Source: an uncultured Flavobacteriaceae bacterium (lineage in GTDB: Bacteria; Bacteroidota; Bacteroidia; Flavobacteriales; Flavobacteriaceae). Taken from it: a DNA stretch of 64,000 bases. Each line of letters opens with the position of its first letter. Positions within the stretch are counted from its first letter, which is position 1. The notes below the pieces were generated by a model. The model was not told where the DNA came from and did no database searches. It worked only from the letters and a program-made list of their open reading frames with translations. Positions 1 through 8,088 of the stretch are shown piece by piece. A program made the translations under genes and the position numbers. The DNA lies in the NCBI GenBank assembly GCA_947487895.1, contig CANKYF010000013.1:62001-126000 (forward strand). The letters run 5' to 3'.

Positions 1-33
1 ACAACAAGAACTTAGACCTGGTTCATAATAAGT

Positions 34-954
34 CTATTGCTCACCTTTTCTTAGTTTTTTATAACTGGCATAGGTGCTACGTCTTCCTTTCCAAGGTGTT
101 TCATCTTTAAAATAATTAGGCTGTACGTTGTCTACATATGTTTTCATGGCATCTGGTATTTCAGAAATATCAGTAATTTTTCTTCCAGTTGCCCGCCACA
201 TAACAAACCCTTCTTTTTGTCTCATACGTAACCAAGGCTCCCAAGAATTGACTGCAGTCCAGAAAAAGTTTTGATTGCATGATGCTAATGTGTCATCAAA
301 GAGTTCATTAGCATTGGCTATATAAGTTGTGGAAGAACCAAAATGCAATTGTTTACCAGCAGAAGAAATAGGCCACTCATCTGGCTGAATAGGGTTTTTA
401 AAACTATGTGATCCGTATTCATCTAGCCATACTTGATCTCCAGATTGCACCCAATTTGTATTATAAGGTTTAATGCTTTCTCCTGATTTAATGCCTTTTG
501 GAGTATAAATGGTTTTACTACCACCTCCATACATAAAATGAAAAGGTTTCACAATTTCGTTGGTATATGGGTTTTTCCATGAACTCAATACATCTCCTTT
601 CTCTAAATCACCAAAAAAGCCTAGGTCAAAACTTTCTTTAGTAATATGCTCACCTTCAATCCGCCAATTACTTTTAGCAAGTCCTTGTAAAGTGGTTAAT
701 GGTTTTGGTGCTTCATTTGGCACAATACCCCAAAGATGACCAGAAAACCAATTGTAAATTGTTGTAGGTTCTAAGCTACCCATTAAACGTATATAAGTTT
801 TAAACTTATCACTATCAATCTTTTTTAAAGGAGGAATGTTATTGGTGTCTTTGTTAAAAATAGAAGAACTACTTAAAGTAGGTATTGCAGCTAGTGAAAG
901 GGCAGTAGTGTTAATAAAGGCTCTTCTACTAATATTATTCTTATCTGTTTTCAT
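34..954 (-). CDS. DUF1838 family protein, Tat-type signal
   Basis: Recognised as a DUF1838 protein from its overall pattern; no biochemical function is established for the family. The 306-residue product begins with a twin-arginine-like leader (SRRAF near residues 9-13, then a short hydrophobic stretch ending in a serine-rich segment), so export of a folded, possibly cofactor-loaded protein is inferred. Tryptophan- and glycine-rich segments typical of the family follow (GSLEPT near residue 54, WKNPYTNE near 126, FMYGGG near 140). It is transcribed leftwards from the palindromic operator at 989-1017, divergent from a two-domain VOC gene. A second DUF1838 paralog with a Sec signal lies at 2020-2925, and both share the WENPW/WKNPY-type segment. 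Family assignment is fairly sure; its role in the catabolic island is inferred from context only. Confidence 0.8.
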   Translation of the reverse strand: MKTDKNNISRRAFINTTALSLAAIPTLSSSSIFNKDTNNIPPLKKIDSDKFKTYIRLMGSLEPTTIYNWFSGHLWGIVPNEAPKPLTTLQGLAKSNWRIEGEHITKESFDLGFFGDLEKGDVLSSWKNPYTNEIVKPFHFMYGGGSKTIYTPKGIKSGESIKPYNTNWVQSGDQVWLDEYGSHSFKNPIQPDEWPISSAGKQLHFGSSTTYIANANELFDDTLASCNQNFFWTAVNSWEPWLRMRQKEGFVMWRATGRKITDISEIPDAMKTYVDNVQPNYFKDETPWKGRRSTYASYKKLRKGEQ

Positions 955-988
955 ATTTGGAAAATTTTAATTTCATAAATATAAATAA

Positions 989-1017
989 TTAACATTATTA
1001 ATGGTTAATTATGTTAA
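989..1017. promoter_or_regulatory. Palindromic operator A in divergent promoter
   Basis: A 29-bp near-perfect palindrome with outer arms TTAACAT and ATGTTAA and inner arms ATTAA and TTAAT around a TGG centre. It lies between the divergent DUF1838 gene and the two-domain VOC gene. A close relative is at 15251-15281, again between divergent genes of the same island. On the right it runs into a TATTTTTA element (1019-1026) that resembles the Bacteroidetes -7 box. It is inferred to bind a dimeric regulator that is not encoded in this window. Confidence 0.7.
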
Positions 1018-1049
1018 CTATTTTTAGTATCTTGCTCTATATTATTGAT

Positions 1050-2009
1050 ATGATGTTCAAATTAAAAACAATATTAGAGGTTGTTTATAGTGTTGGTAAC
1101 ATGGAAAAAGTAGAGCATTTTTTCTGTGATTATGGAGGATTGAATGTTGTTGGTAATTATGAAACTGATAGAACAGTTTTAGATTTCTGGAATTTAGAAC
1201 CTTATGTTACAGCTTCAGAAAAGCTAATAAGATTTAATAATCATAAAGCAGGCTCTATTAGATTAATTAAATATAATAATGTAGAGCAAGAATACATAAG
1301 ATCATCTCAAAACCCATGGGATGTTGGGGGTATCATGGATATTAATCTTAGAGTAACAGAAGTAGCTCAAACGTTTAATGATATTAGAGAATTAGGATTC
1401 CATGGCTTGAGTGACCCGCTTCTTCAAAAAATGGGGCCATTTGAGTTGTATGATATATTAATGAAAGGGTATGATGATACTATCATTGCCTTTACACATA
1501 GAGTGCAACCACCATTAGAACTTCAAGAAGGATACAAAATACCGTCACATGTTTATAATTCATCAATAACGGTAAAGAGTCTTGACGAAGCAAAGCAATT
1601 TTATGTAGATGTTTTAGGCTTTTCACTTCTAAATGAATATGAAGTGAAAAAAGATGCTCCCATAGAAAATATGTTCAACATTCCCATGAATATGATAGAG
1701 AATGTGACCTGCAAAGTTAATATGTTTTCCTTAGATGGTTCTAGAGATGTAATATTTCAAGCTTGTGAATTTGAAGGAATAACAGGGAAAGACTTTACAA
1801 AACTGGCAATACCACCTAATAGAGGGTTTTTGATGTATAGGTGTGAAATAGAAGAGATAGAAGCATATTATAAAAAGCTTTTAGAAAAAGGTATTAAAAT
1901 GTATAAAGAACTTCAAAAAATAATTATACAACCTTATGGTAATGTACAATGTTTTGCCATTAAGAGCCCAAATGGTGTTATATGGGAATTTTTAGAAAAG
2001 AATAATTAA
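1050..2009 (+). CDS. Two-domain VOC (glyoxalase/dioxygenase fold) protein
   Basis: A cytosolic protein of about 319 residues made of two vicinal-oxygen-chelate halves; the second begins near the SSITVKSLDEAKQFYVDVLGF segment. VOC proteins are metal-dependent enzymes such as extradiol dioxygenases, glyoxalases and epimerases, and the reaction here cannot be assigned. The ATG at 1011 lies inside the palindromic operator, so I place the start at the ATG at 1050 (the adjacent ATG at 1053 is equally possible). The product is a clear paralog of the one at 14189-15178: both have VEQExIRS, GGIxDINxRV and PPLE segments. Both are first genes downstream of the same operator type, which suggests duplication of a promoter-plus-gene unit. 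It leads a rightward operon of tightly spaced genes ending at 9141. Confidence 0.8.
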   Translation: MMFKLKTILEVVYSVGNMEKVEHFFCDYGGLNVVGNYETDRTVLDFWNLEPYVTASEKLIRFNNHKAGSIRLIKYNNVEQEYIRSSQNPWDVGGIMDINLRVTEVAQTFNDIRELGFHGLSDPLLQKMGPFELYDILMKGYDDTIIAFTHRVQPPLELQEGYKIPSHVYNSSITVKSLDEAKQFYVDVLGFSLLNEYEVKKDAPIENMFNIPMNMIENVTCKVNMFSLDGSRDVIFQACEFEGITGKDFTKLAIPPNRGFLMYRCEIEEIEAYYKKLLEKGIKMYKELQKIIIQPYGNVQCFAIKSPNGVIWEFLEKNN

Positions 2010-2019
2010 ACAATTTAAA

Positions 2020-2925
2020 ATGAAATTTAAAATCACTTTATTACTAAGTTTTGTGCTTGTTTTAGGATTACAAGCTCAGGAAATGACATTTGAAGGTGTA
2101 AAAGCTTTAGAGATGCGACAAAAAATGTCTTGTCATACGCTTGAAGAAGGAAAGCCTATGTATAGCATGTGGGAAGGGAGAATATATAGCCGTGTACAAG
2201 GAGAGAAAGATCGCCATTTGTTTAATGTTATTGGTTTTAATATACGTCAGTGTGAATGCGTAGAAAATCCAGTTAGAGGTAAAGGGTTTAATTTAGTTGG
2301 ACGTGAAATTATGATGTACCTAGACCCAAAAACCAACGAAATAATTGACAAATGGGAAAACCCATGGACAGGAGAAATGGTTAACGTTGTTCATGTAGCA
2401 AATGACCCTGTAAACATGAGAAGTACATTTTATGAAAAAGATAAAGATGGAAACTCTACAGCAAAAGCCAGCTTTAGAAAATATGGTGAGATAGGGGTGA
2501 CATCTAATGAAATTCCTTTGTTTTATAAAAACCCTTTAGCAGGCGATTATCAAAAATATGTAGGAGGTACTTACCATGCTATGGAAATCTTTAATACTTA
2601 CTATAAGGCTGAAGAGTTAACCAATTCTAAAATTAAAAACATTAGTCAATCTAACATTTCATGGCAACGCATGTCGCAATGGTTACCATGGATGGAAATG
2701 GGAAGCAGACCAGGTTGGATAATTGCAAATGCAACCGGGAAAAGTGTTTTAGATAAAGAACAAGTCTGGAAGAGAATTCAAAAGATATTAGATGAGCGTT
2801 ACCCAAAATATAAAACGCCACAAGCACTAGGAGATAAAAGACCAAATGAAACTTCGTGGACTGTTTTTAAGAAATACTTAGAAGATAATACCAATAAAAG
2901 AAAAATAGAAAAAACTAGGCACTAA
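2020..2925 (+). CDS. DUF1838 family protein, Sec signal
   Basis: Second DUF1838 paralog of the island, 301 residues, with a Sec signal peptide (hydrophobic core at residues 5-16, cleavage after LQAQ near residue 20), so periplasmic. Shared family segments include NPWTGE near residue 126 and a C-terminal WLPWMEMGSRPGW block that matches EPWLRMRQKEGF in the protein at 34-954. The family has no proven activity. The gene starts 10 bp after the upstream VOC gene and ends 2 bp before the peroxiredoxin gene, so it is in the same operon. Different export routes (Tat and Sec) for two paralogs in one cluster suggest different cofactors or substrates, but this is inference. Confidence 0.8.
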   Translation: MKFKITLLLSFVLVLGLQAQEMTFEGVKALEMRQKMSCHTLEEGKPMYSMWEGRIYSRVQGEKDRHLFNVIGFNIRQCECVENPVRGKGFNLVGREIMMYLDPKTNEIIDKWENPWTGEMVNVVHVANDPVNMRSTFYEKDKDGNSTAKASFRKYGEIGVTSNEIPLFYKNPLAGDYQKYVGGTYHAMEIFNTYYKAEELTNSKIKNISQSNISWQRMSQWLPWMEMGSRPGWIIANATGKSVLDKEQVWKRIQKILDERYPKYKTPQALGDKRPNETSWTVFKKYLEDNTNKRKIEKTRH

Positions 2926-2927
2926 TA

Positions 2928-3395
2928 ATGATAGCACTAAAACAAGGAGATAAAGCACCAGACTTTGAGTTAGTAGGTACAGATTTAGAACCTATAACAC
3001 TAAGCACATATAGTGGTAAAAATCTAATTCTACATTTTTTTCCGTTAGCTTTTACAAGTGTTTGTACAGAACAATTATGTACTGCAAATGGCGAAGAGAA
3101 TGATTATATGTCTCTTAATGCCGAGGTTGTTGGTGTTTCTGTTGATTCTCCCTTTGTCCTTGATAAATTTTCTAAAGAAAATAATTTGAATTTCCCTTTA
3201 GGTTCAGATTTTAATAGAAAAGTGAGTGCCGATTACGGTGTTCTTTTTGACGGCGATTTTGCAGGTATGACAGGGTTTTCAATGCGTTCTGCTTTTGTTA
3301 TTGATGACAAAGGGATTATTAGATATGCAGAAGTAACAGATGGAAAATCACTACCAAGCTTTGAAAATATTAAGAAGACTTTGGCTCAATTATAA
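2928..3395 (+). CDS. Peroxiredoxin (AhpE/Bcp-like)
   Basis: A 155-residue thiol peroxidase of the AhpC/TSA superfamily. It has the PLAFTSVC active site with peroxidatic Cys46, and a second cysteine at Cys51 in the CxxxxC arrangement seen in Bcp-type enzymes. There is no signal peptide, so it should act in the cytosol, reducing H2O2 or organic hydroperoxides with thioredoxin-like partners. Its place inside the operon, between DUF1838 and VOC genes, suggests that the pathway produces peroxide or uses oxygen. The family call is secure; the subfamily is tentative. Confidence 0.9.
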   Translation: MIALKQGDKAPDFELVGTDLEPITLSTYSGKNLILHFFPLAFTSVCTEQLCTANGEENDYMSLNAEVVGVSVDSPFVLDKFSKENNLNFPLGSDFNRKVSADYGVLFDGDFAGMTGFSMRSAFVIDDKGIIRYAEVTDGKSLPSFENIKKTLAQL

Positions 3396-3410
3396 AATCA
3401 TATAATTATA

Positions 3411-3941
3411 ATGAAATCAATGTGTTTTAATAAAATTATATCTCTTTTCTTCTTTTTTATGTTAATGATTAACATGGCATTTAGTCAAGAAGAAGGAGAT
3501 ACTATAAGTAGAGAAGTTCATTTACAACGAAGTTCTATTTTGGTATCAGATCTTGAGAAATCTTTACAAGTTTATAGAGATATTTTAGGTTTTGAAGTAG
3601 TAGTAATAGCAGAAGCTGATAGCAAATCATACGCTTATTCAGTTTTCAATATTCCTAAAAAAGCCAAAATAAAAGTAGCCACTTTAAATTCTATAGATCA
3701 AAAAAGAATTATAAATTTAAAAGAAGTTACGGGTGTTAAATTACCTAAACCGCCTTCAGAACCTTATATGGGTGCAGTACTTATTAAGGTAGATAACATT
3801 GAAATAATAATGGGGAAAATAAAAAATCTAGGTTTAAAACATACCGAACAACATACTGTTAAAGGTTCTAGAATTAGTTATAAAGAGCAATCATTTATTG
3901 ATCCAGATGGTCATTTGGTAGCTGTTTATCAACTTTTATAG
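3411..3941 (+). CDS. Secreted single-domain VOC protein
   Basis: A 176-residue VOC-fold protein with an N-terminal signal peptide (phenylalanine-rich core at residues 9-22, probable cleavage after AFS near residue 25), so periplasmic. The VOC core starts at the SSILVSDLEKSLQVYRDILGF segment and ends with FIDPDGHLVAVYQ. It is a close paralog of the cytosolic protein at 12585-13019 (shared YRDILGF, FNIP, LKEVTGVxLPK and VDxDGHLxxxYQL patterns) and related to the exported one at 11993-12580. Export is uncommon for VOC proteins, which are normally cytosolic. It is the fourth gene of the rightward operon. Confidence 0.8.
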   Translation: MKSMCFNKIISLFFFFMLMINMAFSQEEGDTISREVHLQRSSILVSDLEKSLQVYRDILGFEVVVIAEADSKSYAYSVFNIPKKAKIKVATLNSIDQKRIINLKEVTGVKLPKPPSEPYMGAVLIKVDNIEIIMGKIKNLGLKHTEQHTVKGSRISYKEQSFIDPDGHLVAVYQLL

Positions 3942-3996
3942 AGGTTGTATGAATTTTGAATGAGAAGGAAGTGATAAAATTGAGAAAAGAAAACAA

Positions 3997-4995
3997 ATGA
4001 AAACAAGATTAAAAATACCTAAAGGAATTGGCAAGGGAGCATTAACCAGCTATATACATACCGCTACACTCTGTACAACAGATTTAAATGGATATAAACA
4101 TTTTTATGGAGATGTTATGAAAATGGGCTTTGATAAAGTGCCTTTAACTGAAAAAAAGAAAACGCAGCAACGTACGTTATGGAATATTCCTGAAAATATA
4201 GATTATGATATGTATCATTTCTATCGCCCAACGGTACCCAGTTTAATTCAGTTAAGAGTTTTACATTTAAAAACACCAACACCACATATTCATAAAAGTT
4301 ATAGCTCTTATGAATTAGGATCTTTTTCATTAGGTTTTCCAACATCTAATGCCAAAGAAATGGATAAAAGAATGCAAGAATTTGATGTGAATGCCATGGC
4401 ACCAATGCAATTAGGTGATATTGTTAGAGCTAATGGAGATAAAGGGCACTATTTAGAAACCATTTATAAAGGTCCAGATTTTTTACACTGTGTAGGTATT
4501 GAACGAGTAAACTATCCGCAGTTAGCTCCTTGTGATCCTGTAGATGGTTTTGGAGGACCAGGGTATTCTGCCTTCGTCGCAAAAGATAGTGATGCTGAGG
4601 TAGCTTTTTATACAGATGTATTAGAGCATTATATTCTTTTTGATTCTGTTTGGGAAGCAGCAGAAGATGGAGCTTTAGGTGTAAACTCAGGGACACCATT
4701 TAGGTTTTGTGGAATTTATGCGCCTGAAGCAAAACAAAATCATTATTTATTACTAGATTTTAAAGATGGAAATATGGTTGATACAGGAGTGCAAAGCTGC
4801 GTACCTAATCAGGGGCTTGGTATGTACACCTTCCAAACACAAGATATAGATAAAGTAGTGCAAAATGCTAAAAATAAAGACATTAAAATAGTATCAGAAA
4901 TACAAGTTGTATCAGATTATATTTTAGGAGGAGGAAAAGCATGTGTTTTAGAAACACCTAACGGATTTTATATAGAAATTTTTCAAGAAGACTAA
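3997..4995 (+). CDS. Two-domain VOC protein, divergent
   Basis: A cytosolic 332-residue protein that I read as two VOC modules: the first from about residue 15 (YIHTATLCTTDLNGYKHFY), the second from about residue 186 (GPGYSAFVAKDSDAEVAFYTDVL), ending with CVLETPNGFYIEIF. Candidate metal ligands are the His in YIHTAT and the Glu in ETPNGF or YLETIY. It is much more divergent from the other VOC proteins here than they are from one another. The stop codon shares its final base with the start of the next gene (4995), so translation of the two is probably coupled. The reaction is not identifiable; ring-cleavage dioxygenase, epimerase or isomerase are all possible. Confidence 0.7.
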   Translation: MKTRLKIPKGIGKGALTSYIHTATLCTTDLNGYKHFYGDVMKMGFDKVPLTEKKKTQQRTLWNIPENIDYDMYHFYRPTVPSLIQLRVLHLKTPTPHIHKSYSSYELGSFSLGFPTSNAKEMDKRMQEFDVNAMAPMQLGDIVRANGDKGHYLETIYKGPDFLHCVGIERVNYPQLAPCDPVDGFGGPGYSAFVAKDSDAEVAFYTDVLEHYILFDSVWEAAEDGALGVNSGTPFRFCGIYAPEAKQNHYLLLDFKDGNMVDTGVQSCVPNQGLGMYTFQTQDIDKVVQNAKNKDIKIVSEIQVVSDYILGGGKACVLETPNGFYIEIFQED

Positions 4996-5558
4996 TGGAT
5001 AAAATACTAAAACGATTTACAGATATCCTTTGCGGAACATTAGATAATAAAGCGCAAATAGAAGCAGAAAAAGAAGCAGGAAGGCAAATACACCCTTATG
5101 CAAAACATGTTACAGATTTGTTTAGCCACAGGATCATTAATAGACCTAAAGATCATGAAGGTATTTATGTTTTAGAAGAAAGCTATTATACATATCCAGA
5201 TGAAGAAACATCCATAAAACCACTTTTATTTTATTTACGTTCTGATGGAGAACACAAGGTTTTTTTACAATCTGTTCAAATACCAGAAAAATTTAATGTA
5301 GAGGAAGCTACAAATGCTAATGAATCTTTTGTTTTAGATTTTAACGAACTATCAATTAGACCTTTTGGTATTGCCGAATATACTTTGATGGAGACTGATG
5401 AGTTTACTACAAATCATATTGGTATTGTAGGTCCAGGTGTAACATTTCAACTTACGGAAACACTCTCAGATCATCAATTGTCTGTTCTAGAAATTTTAAG
5501 AAAAGACGGGGTGAAATTAACACCATATGACACGCCGATTATTTACAAGAAGATTTAA
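4995..5558 (+). CDS. CpcT/CpeT-like protein (tentative)
   Basis: A 187-residue cytosolic protein with an N-terminal segment (CGTLDNKAQIEAEKEAG, residues 13-29) that resembles the GxFDNxxQ opening of the CpcT/CpeT family. A YVLEESYYTYPDEE-like strand follows, close to the family's YVEQ...PYRQR block. CpcT/CpeT proteins are lipocalin-like barrels that attach bilins in cyanobacteria, but non-photosynthetic bacteria carry relatives of unknown role. It is directly coupled to the upstream VOC gene and followed by the first MFS gene. I am unsure of the family; if correct, binding of a tetrapyrrole or other flat hydrophobic ligand would be possible. Confidence 0.45.
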   Translation: MDKILKRFTDILCGTLDNKAQIEAEKEAGRQIHPYAKHVTDLFSHRIINRPKDHEGIYVLEESYYTYPDEETSIKPLLFYLRSDGEHKVFLQSVQIPEKFNVEEATNANESFVLDFNELSIRPFGIAEYTLMETDEFTTNHIGIVGPGVTFQLTETLSDHQLSVLEILRKDGVKLTPYDTPIIYKKI

Positions 5559-5585
5559 ATAAAAATTTAATTTAAAATAAAGATT

Positions 5586-6806
5586 TTGACAAAAAAAGAC
5601 GAGTCATTTTTAAAGGTTTTAGGAATAGCAATATTAGGTGCAATACTATTAATTGTAACCAACGGATTGACATTTTCTGGTATTACAATTTTTGATGAAG
5701 CCATATTAACTGAATTTGGTTGGACAAAATCTGAACTTAAATTTCGAGACCTGGTCAATTTAGTTTCTGCATCCTTCATAATGCCTTTTGTAGGCGCAAT
5801 AATTGATAGGTATGGTGTGAAAAAAATGATGATTATTGGTTTAGCAATGATTACCATATTGTATTATTTGTACTCTATGATTCAATCTACTTTTCATATG
5901 TATGCCATTCATTTTGCTTTTGCCTTTGCAGTTTCTGGAGCAGGAACTTTAGCAACTATAATCATGGTGTCTCAAAGAGTGACAAAACGTAGAGGGACGG
6001 CTATAGGAATTGCCCTTGCGGGAACATCAGCAGGAGGGATTATTATTCCACAAATAGGAAAACCTTTATTAGAATCTTTTGGTTGGCGTACAGCATTTCA
6101 ATATGAATCTGTGCTACCAATTATAGTGCTTATTTTACTAGCCATCTTAGTAAAACCCATTAAATATAAAAAGACATCAGGTAAAGAAGTTAAAAAAGAT
6201 GAAGAAACTGGTTTGGTAGAAATTAAATTTGCACAGGCCTTAAAGTTACCCGTTTTTTGGGCCATTTGTTTTGCCGGAATTTGTTGTTTTTATAGTATAA
6301 TGGGTATTATTAGTAATCTGTTTTTGCATTTGCGAGAGCTTGATTTTTCTGTAGAAGGAGCAGCAAATGCTTTTAGTATTTTCTTTGCCATAATTCTAGT
6401 TGCTAAATTAACATCTGGTATGGTAGCAGAATTAATCAATGAACATAAATTGTTTAAAATACAGGTGGCAATAATGGCATTAGGTACCGTAGGAATGGCA
6501 ATGAATTCAGCATCTTTGGTATGGCCTGCTTTAATTGCCGTTGGAATTGGTTGGGGAGGACTTTATACACTGCTTAACTATATCATAATTACAACTTTTG
6601 GAGTAAAGTCTGCTGGAAAAATAGGCGGTATTATTTCGGTTTTTGAAGGTGTAGGCTCAGGGCTAGGAGCATGGCTTACAGGAGTTATTTCAGATAAAAC
6701 AGGAGATTATAGTACTAGTTTTTGGGTAGTAGTAGTTTTGCTTTCCATAGCCTTATTGATAAGCTTTTTTATAAAACCTGTTACTTCTAAAGCTGCAGTT
6801 AACTAG
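5586..6806 (+). CDS. MFS transporter (copy 1), TTG start
   Basis: A 406-residue major facilitator with about 12 hydrophobic segments. It has an MFS motif between TM2 and TM3 (DRYGVKK near residue 75), a repeat-half loop near residue 200, and a KSAGKIGG segment late in the second half. The overall pattern resembles the monocarboxylate/oxalate-formate antiporter branch, so the cargo is probably an organic anion. Translation appears to start at a TTG, because the sequence from there matches copy 2, which also starts at TTG. It probably imports the island's substrate or exports an end product; the direction is not visible from sequence. Confidence 0.88.
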   Translation: MTKKDESFLKVLGIAILGAILLIVTNGLTFSGITIFDEAILTEFGWTKSELKFRDLVNLVSASFIMPFVGAIIDRYGVKKMMIIGLAMITILYYLYSMIQSTFHMYAIHFAFAFAVSGAGTLATIIMVSQRVTKRRGTAIGIALAGTSAGGIIIPQIGKPLLESFGWRTAFQYESVLPIIVLILLAILVKPIKYKKTSGKEVKKDEETGLVEIKFAQALKLPVFWAICFAGICCFYSIMGIISNLFLHLRELDFSVEGAANAFSIFFAIILVAKLTSGMVAELINEHKLFKIQVAIMALGTVGMAMNSASLVWPALIAVGIGWGGLYTLLNYIIITTFGVKSAGKIGGIISVFEGVGSGLGAWLTGVISDKTGDYSTSFWVVVVLLSIALLISFFIKPVTSKAAVN

Positions 6807-6849
6807 TTCAAAAAGATATTATTCGATATATCAATAAACAAATTAAGCT

Positions 6850-8079
6850 TTGACAAAAACATCATTCATAAAAGTTCTGGGAATAGCCATTTTAGGGACT
6901 ATACTACTTATAGTATCTAATGGACTAACACTCTCAGGTATTACCATTTTTGATGAAGCTATTTTAACTGAGTTAAACTGGACAAAATCTGAGTTGAAAT
7001 TCAGAGACTTTATCAATTTAGCAGTCGCTGCTTTATGTGCGCCTTTTGCAGGAGTGTTTATAGATAGATATGGTGCAAAACGGTTAATTATTATAGGATT
7101 GCTTATAATTTCAACCCTATTGTATTTCTATTCATTTATAGAATTTACATGGCACTTGTATCTAATACATTTTATGTTTGCCATTGCACTTTCTGGAGCA
7201 GGTTCTCTTACGGTTTTAATTATGGTATCTAAACGTGTTACCGAAAAAAGAGGAATAGCTATAGGAATTGCTTTAGCTGGTTCTTCGGCTGGCGGTATCA
7301 TAATACCACAAATAGGTGTGCCTTTATTAGAAAATTTTGGATGGAGAACAGCCTTCCAGTATGAAGCTATACTACCTATTATGGTAGCTATACTGCTAAT
7401 TATTTTTATTAAACCAGTAAAGTTTAAGGAGAAAATAAGCGAAAATATAGCGGTCAAAGATAAAGATACAGGTCTAAATGAAATAATACTTAAAAAAGCC
7501 ATCAAAACGCGTGTTTTTTGGGCAATTTGTATTGCTGGTGCATGTTGTTTTTACAGTATTATGGGCTTAATTACTAACTTGTTTTTGTATTTAAGAGAAC
7601 AAGATTTTACAGTAGCTTCTGCAGGTAATACCCTGAGTATTTTCTTTGTGATTATTCTGGGTTCTAAACTTATATCTGGAGCAATTGCGGAATATATAAA
7701 TGAACATCTCTTGTTTAAGATTCAAGTGATTTTTATGGCTTTGGGAGCGTTATGTATTGCTTTAGATGTTTCAGCACTAGTATGGCCTGCTTTGATTCTA
7801 TATGCTTTAGGGTGGGGTGGTTTGTATACTATAATTAATTATATAATAATAACGACATTTGGCGTAAAGTCTGCTGGAAAAATAGGAGGAATTATTGCTG
7901 CTTTTAAAGGTTTTGGAGCAGGTTTAGGCGCTTGGATGACTGGTTTAATTTCAGACCAAACAGGTTCATACAGTATGAGTTTTTGGGTAGTGGTTATTAT
8001 CTTAAGTATAGCTTTAGGTGCCTCCTTTTTAATACGCCCAATTATCGCTGAAAAATCTGCTGAACCTGTAGAACAATAA
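6850..8079 (+). CDS. MFS transporter (copy 2), TTG start
   Basis: A 409-residue major facilitator and tandem paralog of the preceding gene, with near-identical stretches (for example GIALAG.SAGGIIIPQIG and FGVKSAGKIGGII). About 12 membrane segments are present, and the central cytoplasmic loop (around residues 190-215) is the most divergent part. It uses a TTG start in the same context as copy 1 (TTGACAAAA). The 43-bp gap between the copies has no visible promoter. The duplication suggests two related ligands, for example substrate and intermediate, or uptake and efflux; this is inference. Confidence 0.88.
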   Translation: MTKTSFIKVLGIAILGTILLIVSNGLTLSGITIFDEAILTELNWTKSELKFRDFINLAVAALCAPFAGVFIDRYGAKRLIIIGLLIISTLLYFYSFIEFTWHLYLIHFMFAIALSGAGSLTVLIMVSKRVTEKRGIAIGIALAGSSAGGIIIPQIGVPLLENFGWRTAFQYEAILPIMVAILLIIFIKPVKFKEKISENIAVKDKDTGLNEIILKKAIKTRVFWAICIAGACCFYSIMGLITNLFLYLREQDFTVASAGNTLSIFFVIILGSKLISGAIAEYINEHLLFKIQVIFMALGALCIALDVSALVWPALILYALGWGGLYTIINYIIITTFGVKSAGKIGGIIAAFKGFGAGLGAWMTGLISDQTGSYSMSFWVVVIILSIALGASFLIRPIIAEKSAEPVEQ

Positions 8080-8088
8080 ATTTGAGTT

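Noticed and set aside
1011-1049. ATG at 1011 as start of the two-domain VOC gene
   Set aside because: It lies inside the operator palindrome and on the probable -7 box; the added residues are hydrophobic filler with no counterpart in the paralog at 14189.
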